Shown: piece after piece, positions 5,793 to 9,160 of the stretch
Position numbering within the stretch: the stretch's first letter is position 1
Layout: each line of letters opens with the position of its first letter
From: JAYEHK01 sp034659475
Lineage (GTDB): Bacteria; Bacillota; Syntrophomonadia; Syntrophomonadales; Syntrophomonadaceae
NCBI GenBank assembly: GCA_034659475.1
Contig: JAYEHK010000162.1
Coordinates: 1-9,160, forward strand
Reading direction: 5' to 3'
Length of the DNA stretch: 9,160 bases
Made by a program: the position numbers and the translations under genes
Notes under the pieces: generated by a model
Database searches by the model: none
Seen by the model: only the letters and a program-made list of their open reading frames with translations
What the model was told of the DNA's origin: nothing

Positions 5793-6248
5793 ATGAATAT
5801 GAAGATTGAAACAATTCCGCCGTATAGAATTGCATACCTAAGATATATAGGCCCTTATGGAACCAGCAATGTGCAAACAATGGAAAAATTAAAAAAGTGG
5901 GCTAAGTCTAACGATCTCCTTCATGATAAATCGATAATATTGGGAATTGCTCACGATAATCCGGAGACAACAAAACCTGAAAACTGTCGTTATGATGCTT
6001 GTGCAGTTGTATCGGATGATTATTGTGTTAATAATGGATGTGTTAGTCAAGGAAACATTGTTGGGGGCAAATACGCCGTTTTAAAGATCAGTCATACGGC
6101 GGAAGCAGTTCAAAAAGCTTGGTTTGAAATTTTTCCGGAATTATTTAAACAAGGCTATCAATTCGATGAAACAAGACCTGTCCTTGAAAGGTATATATTC
6201 GAAATGGTTAATAATCATTATTGTGAACTTTGTGTCCCGATTAAATAA
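5793..6248 (+). CDS. GyrI-like small-molecule-binding domain protein
   Basis: A 151-residue soluble protein of the GyrI-like/AraC effector-binding fold. Recognisable parts are the first strand and loop (ETIPPYRIAYLRYIGPYG), the central ILGIAHDNPETTKPENCRYD with ACAVV, GGKYAVLKISHTAEAV, and the WFEIFPELFKQGYQFDE...RPVLERYI end. In AraC regulators this domain follows the helix-turn-helix and binds small ligands; in SbmC/GyrI proteins it stands alone. No DNA-binding domain is present here. A longer frame opens at ATG 5712 and adds 27 residues without a ribosome site. The start chosen has AAAGGA (5778-5783) 9 bases upstream. Those 27 residues could be a relic of an AraC linker. Ligand and target are unknown. 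An inverted-repeat element lies 16 bases after the stop. Confidence 0.8.
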   Translation: MNMKIETIPPYRIAYLRYIGPYGTSNVQTMEKLKKWAKSNDLLHDKSIILGIAHDNPETTKPENCRYDACAVVSDDYCVNNGCVSQGNIVGGKYAVLKISHTAEAVQKAWFEIFPELFKQGYQFDETRPVLERYIFEMVNNHYCELCVPIK

Positions 6249-6264
6249 AGGATATTTGACGTTG

Positions 6265-6370
6265 ACAGGGTTGACAGGGGGACGGGGTTGTTGTCAACGA
6301 TGTTTACAGTCACTATAATTTGACTTGCATTTGATCGTTGACAACAACCCCGTCCCCCTGTCAACCCTGT
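6265..6370. repeat. Inverted-repeat element, copy 2, perfect 37-bp arms
   Basis: Bases 6265-6301 and 6334-6370 are perfect 37-bp inverted repeats around a 32-base loop. The same element, less perfect, is at 3474-3575. The two loops differ at only a few positions, so the copies share recent ancestry and the unit is about 100 bp. It lies between the convergent GyrI-like and small basic protein genes, where such a hairpin could also protect or end transcripts, although no U-tract follows. TTGACAGGG occurs twice in tandem at its left edge. Confidence 0.8.
6291..6319 (+). promoter_or_regulatory. Near-consensus promoter signal inside element copy 2
   Basis: TTGTCA (6291-6296, five of six), exactly 17 bases, then TATAAT (6314-6319, six of six). 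Transcription would start in the loop, cross only the right arm, and run antisense into the small basic protein gene. Activity is inferred. Confidence 0.45.
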
Positions 6371-6457
6371 TTCGTGGCCATTTTACCAGAAAAAGAGGTC
6401 TGTCAAATAATTTAAAATACTCCGCGTTTCTCGTATATGGTATAAAACAATAATTTC

Positions 6458-6589
6458 TTATTTCTTTTTCTTCTTAGCGAGGGCACTTTCGGCAGCTTTT
6501 TTTTGGGCACTTGTACTTCTGGGATTAGCGAGAACTTTATTGGCGTCATTTGACGCTTTTTTCCCGCTTACACTTTTGCCTCTTGACAT
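6458..6589 (-). CDS. Small Lys/Ala/Ser-rich basic protein (43 residues)
   Basis: A 43-residue, highly basic protein that begins MSRGKSVSGKKASNDANKV and ends SALAKKKKK: 13 Lys/Arg against two acidic residues, no Cys, Trp, Tyr or Phe, and no membrane segment. It is likely disordered and able to bind nucleic acid. The layout (GKKAS, then a KVL segment, a T/S-rich turn, K-A-A, SALA) recalls widespread short basic proteins with GK-S-A-S...SAL repeats, but that is from memory and no function is known. The evidence for a gene is the ribosome site: GGAGGTGA (6595-6602) 5 bases before ATG, the strongest in the window. The 3' arm of a hairpin overlaps this site. It follows another small ORF, whose stop is 17 bases before the ATG; the two probably form an operon. 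Confidence 0.75.
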   Translation of the reverse strand: MSRGKSVSGKKASNDANKVLANPRSTSAQKKAAESALAKKKKK

Positions 6590-6594
6590 TGTAA

Positions 6595-6658
6595 TCACCT
6601 CCCCCTTCATGTTTGTACAAGGGGGCGCTTCTTGTCATGCACAGGAGATGGACGCCCC
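6595..6658 (-). promoter_or_regulatory. Two mutually exclusive hairpins at the ribosome site of the small basic gene
   Basis: On the minus strand, CCCCCTT (6619-6625) can pair with AAGGGGG (6601-6607) around an 11-base loop. That loop holds most of the upstream ORF's stop codon, and the 3' arm runs into the GGAGGTGA ribosome site. The same C-run, as CGCCCC (6622-6627), can instead pair with GGGGCG (6653-6658). Ribosomes finishing the upstream ORF would open the first hairpin, so translational coupling is the simplest reading. Pairings are seen directly; regulation is inferred. Confidence 0.5.
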
Positions 6659-6750
6659 GATTTACTTACTTGTGCTCTTCGCATAGCAATATCGTTTCTT
6701 TTTATAAGCGTCAGGTATTCCTGTTTAGTATCAATTATCATGTCGTTCAT
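6607..6750 (-). CDS. Small hypothetical protein (47 residues), first gene of the small operon
   Basis: The frame opens with ATG at 6748-6750, right after an in-frame stop, and encodes 47 residues. They start MNDMIIDTKQEYLTLIKRND and end in a basic, Pro-containing tail (SGRPSPVHDKKRPLVQT). No family was recognised. Support: a good promoter at 6844-6872 reads into it, it lies on the same strand 17 bases ahead of a well-supported small gene, and its stop sits in the hairpin controlling that gene. Weak points: no clear ribosome site (only ACGAG about 10 bases upstream), and a 9-bp inverted repeat covers the start codon. It may be a regulatory leader peptide rather than a functional protein. A second start at ATG 6739-6741 is possible. 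Confidence 0.45.
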   Translation of the reverse strand: MNDMIIDTKQEYLTLIKRNDIAMRRAQVSKSGRPSPVHDKKRPLVQT

Positions 6751-6777
6751 TCATATCTCGTACTGCGCGATATGAAT
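6749..6777 (-). promoter_or_regulatory. Inverted repeat overlapping the start of the 47-residue ORF
   Basis: ATTCATATC (6749-6757) and GATATGAAT (6769-6777) are a perfect 9-bp inverted repeat with an 11-base loop. On the minus strand the second arm ends within the ATG, so the hairpin could hide the start. As DNA it could be an operator. Confidence 0.45.
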
Positions 6778-6843
6778 ATAACAGTTCTTAATTCATTAGC
6801 GTTATTAGAATATCTATTACGCATTGCAAATGACCATAGGGAA

Positions 6844-6872
6844 ATATTATCATTATTGTTACAATGTTTCAA
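6844..6872 (-). promoter_or_regulatory. Promoter of the small two-gene operon
   Basis: On the minus strand TTGAAA (6867-6872), exactly 17 bases, then TAATAT (6844-6849). The inferred start near 6837 gives a leader of roughly 85 bases before the ATG at 6750. No other gene lies between it and the operon. Confidence 0.5.
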
Positions 6873-6950
6873 GTGTGGGTCTGTCTTATAGTGCTCCTGA
6901 ATCCCAGCGAAATAGGCTTTGTATACCTTTAACGTACTTTTCTTGGAAAT

Positions 6951-7746
6951 TTAGCAATTATATTTCTTTTTGATAATTTTCCCGACAAACTTTTTCATAA
7001 TCCTGTTCTCTTTTACAATCAGCGAATCTATATCAGTGGGATACTTTGTCAATACCTCGTATCCGTTTTCGGTAACAAGGACCGTGTCTGAATGACGGAA
7101 TCCGCCAATTTCATCTATATATATGCCCGGTTCAACACTGATAAGCATATTCTTTTCTAATACTTCTGTTCCGCCCAGGCTGCACCACGGACGTTCATGC
7201 CCGTTCATTCCAAAGCCATGTCCTGTCTAATACTGTTTGTCCGACATACAAACCCTTGTGCAGCAAACGAATTCCTTCTGCCGAGTACTTTGCAGATTCT
7301 CGCAGTGCTTCAATTTCATCCGGTAGTTTCTTAACTCTTGTGTCCTCAATACAACTGCTGATTCGTATTTCATCAGCTTGAATTTTTTGCATATTCCCCG
7401 AAGGCAGTGATGGTTCAATTCCTAAAACTTTAATAGCTGCATCCGCCAACAATAAATTAAGTTTATCATACCAGCATGCTCCCTCTCTTGTAGGAAACTC
7501 TTCGTAATAATCGATCTTCCCAAAATTTCCAACTTTACTCATGTGCGCAAATTCCATCTTAGGAACAACGAGCATGGGAACTCCCTCTTTTTTAGCTATG
7601 ATAAAAAATGGTCTTTCCACCGGGTCATAATCTGCCCCAGTCAGATAATAAATAGATTCCTGCGACGTAATCAACATTGCATCCAAACTTTCAGCAACAA
7701 TATTCTTCTGAAGATTTTCCATTCGTTTTTCATAATCTCTTTTCAT
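6951..7746 (-). pseudogene. M24 peptidase pseudogene with internal out-of-frame deletion
   Basis: The 5' part (7228-7746) is a good start of an M24B peptidase: GGAGG (7755-7759) 8 bases before the ATG, then a creatinase-like N-domain (SIYYLTGADYDPVERPFFI) up to GLYVGQTVLD. The next bases encode TGHGFGMNGHERPW in another frame, which is the metal-ligand His motif. The 3' part ends with SVEPGIYIDEIGGFRHSDTV. About 100 residues between LD and TGHG are missing, including both catalytic Asp ligands, and the join changes frame. As it stands, translation ends at 7195 after 183 residues, eight of them junk. The protein is therefore inactive. The HSD in place of the usual R-x-E-D occurs in some M24 branches. 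It follows a transporter remnant on the same strand, suggesting an old peptide-uptake operon. Confidence 0.8.
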
Positions 7747-7768
7747 AAAGTTCGCCTCCGTGTTTTTG

Positions 7769-7793
7769 ATATTATCTATTCATATTATCTATT
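7769..7793. repeat. 12-bp direct repeat ahead of the M24 pseudogene
   Basis: ATATTATCTATT occurs twice (7769-7780 and 7782-7793) in the AT-rich gap between the transporter and M24 remnants. The gap also holds TATAAT on the minus strand just to the right, a possible but weak promoter. Confidence 0.35.
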
Positions 7794-7833
7794 ATATAAA
7801 TTTTTGATAAAAAATGGGTTTTTTTATTATATC

Positions 7834-8412
7834 TCATAATATTGCCAGGTAAATCCAGTTTGCGGCAATTCCGGCTGTCAGGCCGCCGATTGTGTGGGAC
7901 AATATTGCTTTGCCTGTGAGGTCCTTATGGTTCAGACTGTCCATCATGGAAACATGGGTTGCAAGGAAACCGCTCCAGCACATGCACATTGCCGCGAAAA
8001 CTGCTATATCATGTGCGTTTACAAGTCCGTCGCGGAGCAGACTTGGAACCAGACCGATGGCAGCTCCCGCGGCTCCCAAAGCCGTGATCGGAATAGCAAT
8101 CGCTTCCGCACTTGAAAATCCAAACAACGGTTCAAGAATAAAATTAATTTTTCCGGCCAGATACGGAAGGAGTCCAATGCCCTCATAGGCAGCGCCTGTA
8201 AAAGCAGCGTCGTCTCCGGCTCCGTTTGAAAGCATCATGACAAGTGTACAGATAATCAAAACTCCGGGAATAATACCCATACCCAGCTTTACTCCGTTTT
8301 TTCCGCCGTCGAGAATGGAGTTCATTATCCTTGCACCGAGGCGAGTTTCATTGCTCCCACCCGTCGCAGGCGCATCTCCACTGTCATAAGACGTCTTATC
8401 CGAATATGGAAG
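7834..8412 (-). pseudogene. Gate-domain (nucleoside-recognition-like) transporter, C-terminal remnant
   Basis: About 190 residues of a polytopic inner-membrane protein. The frame is open upstream of the internal ATG at 8325 (SNETRLGARI precedes MNSILDGGKNGVKLGM), so the N-terminal half is cut off near 8412. Hydrophobic segments include IIPGVLIICTLVMMLSNGA, IPITALGAAGAAIGLVP, IAVFAAMCMCWSGFLATHV and GGLTAGIAANWIYLAIL. The G-V-K-x-G-x-I-P-G-V start and the PLFGFSSAEAIAIPI stretch resemble Gate-domain (YjiH-like) proteins; this is recognition by pattern, not by search. Proteins of this type usually have more than 400 residues. It lies 87 bases upstream of the M24 remnant on the same strand, consistent with uptake feeding a peptidase. 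It abuts a truncated LysR gene on the other strand. It has no start or promoter now. Confidence 0.6.
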
Positions 8413-8413
8413 C

Positions 8414-8718
8414 TCACTTCTACCTTCCGAGGGCAGTAACTATTCAATCAGTAGTATATTGAGAGAGGCAGACATCAGCCCGAATGTGCAATGTGCGCTG
8501 GACGATGACTACGCGGTAATTGCACTTGCGGAAAAGGGGCTCGGTGTCACGATATTGCCAGAGCTCATTCTGAAAAATCATCATGCGAAGGTTATAGTAA
8601 AACCGTTGTCACCTGCGTGTTACCGTACAATCGGCATCGGCGTTCACCGTTCTGCCACATTGTCGCCGGCATGCAGACGCTTTATTTCGTTTGTGAGGGA
8701 CTGGATAGAAGAAATGAA
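8414..8718 (+). pseudogene. LysR-type regulator, C-terminal effector-domain remnant
   Basis: About 100 residues of the second half of a LysR substrate-binding domain. LLPSEGSNYSISSILREADI leads into SPNVQCALDDDYAVIALAEK, GLGVTILPELIL, and finally FVRDWIEE. The V-A-x-G-x-G-V-x-hLP signature of the domain is clear. Full LysR proteins have about 290-310 residues, so the winged-helix DNA-binding domain and the first effector subdomain are absent. Both ends are broken: the 5' end meets the transporter remnant near 8390-8416, and the 3' end meets a group II intron RT fragment near 8715-8720, so it has no native stop. It probably once controlled the divergent transporter-peptidase genes. Confidence 0.75.
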
Positions 8719-9160
8719 GTCGAAGCCAAGAAAGCTAAAGCTTTGGTCTTTGGTTAGATTTACTATGCTGGTCTTCTCTGTGTTGACTTCCACCTGCAAC
8801 TTTTCTAGTTCTTCCATTAGCCTTTTGTTCACCTGTCCGAGTAGCTTTTCCTGTCTTGGATGGCCAGATACCAGTATTACTAGGTCGTCCGCAAATCTTG
8901 CATACTCCAAATTGGTGTACTTTCCATCCCTAGTTACTTCTTTGGCTTTTTCCAGCATCTTATCTACTTCATTCAGATAGAGATTTGCCAGCAGCGGAGA
9001 AATTACGCCCCCCTGGGGCACCCCTTTCTTTCCGTTGGCTTTGAGGATTTGTTTTAGCAAATGCATGATTTTGTCATCATCAACTCGTTTGGCTACTTGT
9101 TCAAATAGTATATGATGTCTTACATTATCAAAGTAGGATTTTAGATCCAAATCTATGACT
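8716..9160 (-). pseudogene. Group II intron reverse transcriptase, palm-domain fragment
   Basis: About 148 residues of the intron-encoded RT, entering from beyond the right edge. In order: DLDLKSYFDNV (block 3, first catalytic Asp), KGVPQGGVISPLLANLYLNE (block 4), YARFADDLVIL (block 5, catalytic Asp pair) and LQVEVNTEKTSIVN followed by FSFLGFDF (blocks 6-7). The thumb/maturase X domain and any DNA-binding or endonuclease part are missing. After GFDF the frame reads into the LysR remnant in antisense, giving a false tail that ends at 8644. The fragment cannot splice or mobilise. The part beyond the window was not seen, so how much of the 5' intron survives is unknown. Confidence 0.88.

Noticed and set aside
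6395..6410. TTGACA on the minus strand as a promoter
   Set aside because: The nearest -10-like hexamer is at 15 bases with a poor match, and it would point at the 3' end of an opposite gene.
6613..6891. A 92-codon plus-strand open frame over the small operon
   Set aside because: It has no ribosome site, its residue composition looks random, and it lies opposite better-supported small genes with a minus-strand promoter.
7807..7827. A/T hairpin as terminator of the transporter remnant
   Set aside because: The stem is only A-T pairs around a TGGG loop; it is too weak to call.
8459..8980. A 173-codon plus-strand frame as one gene
   Set aside because: Its first half is the LysR remnant and its second half is antisense to conserved RT motifs, so it is a chimera made by the junction.

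Overview
The window looks like an accessory, decaying stretch of a Gram-positive chromosome, most likely a member of the Clostridia (Bacillota). Reasons: moderately AT-rich sequence, strong GGAGG-type ribosome sites, TTG start use, an ECF sigma factor paired with a Sigma_reg-type membrane anti-sigma factor, a MocR-like aminotransferase domain, M24B peptidases and group II intron reverse transcriptase (RT) fragments. The genus cannot be fixed from the sequence.

Layout. 1-277: group II intron remnant (minus). 354-770: intact two-CBS-domain protein (plus). 903-1697: back-to-back remnants of a PLP aminotransferase/MocR gene (minus) and a cupin gene (plus), the latter followed by a good terminator. 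1790-2108: degenerate non-coding repeats. 2109-3179: intact M24B (Xaa-Pro-type) peptidase (minus). 3280-3620: hairpins and the first copy of a roughly 100-bp inverted-repeat element. 3703-5270: sigma/anti-sigma operon (minus), translationally coupled through a TTGA overlap. 5271-5792: hairpin-rich spacer between divergent genes. 5793-6248: GyrI-like effector-binding protein (plus). 6265-6370: second copy of the element, with perfect 37-bp arms. 6458-6872: small two-gene unit (minus) with its own promoter and nested hairpins at both starts. 6951-7746: M24 peptidase pseudogene with an internal out-of-frame deletion (minus). 7834-8412: C-terminal part of a gate-type transporter (minus). 8414-8718: C-terminal part of a LysR regulator (plus). 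8716-9160: group II intron RT fragment (minus) running off the window.

How the pieces relate. The LysR, transporter and M24 remnants look like an old peptide or amino-acid utilisation locus: a LysR gene divergent from a transporter-peptidase operon. A single deletion over the divergent promoter region would have removed both 5' ends. The MocR/cupin pair shows exactly the same pattern. The genes still apparently working are the CBS protein, the M24B peptidase, the sigma/anti-sigma pair, the GyrI-like protein and the two small ORFs.

The best candidates for something undescribed are the two-ORF unit at 6458-6872, whose ribosome site can be masked by a hairpin built over the upstream stop codon, and the inverted-repeat element, both copies of which hold a promoter-like signal aimed at an oppositely transcribed gene. 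No complete defence, CRISPR, tRNA or rRNA feature was found.
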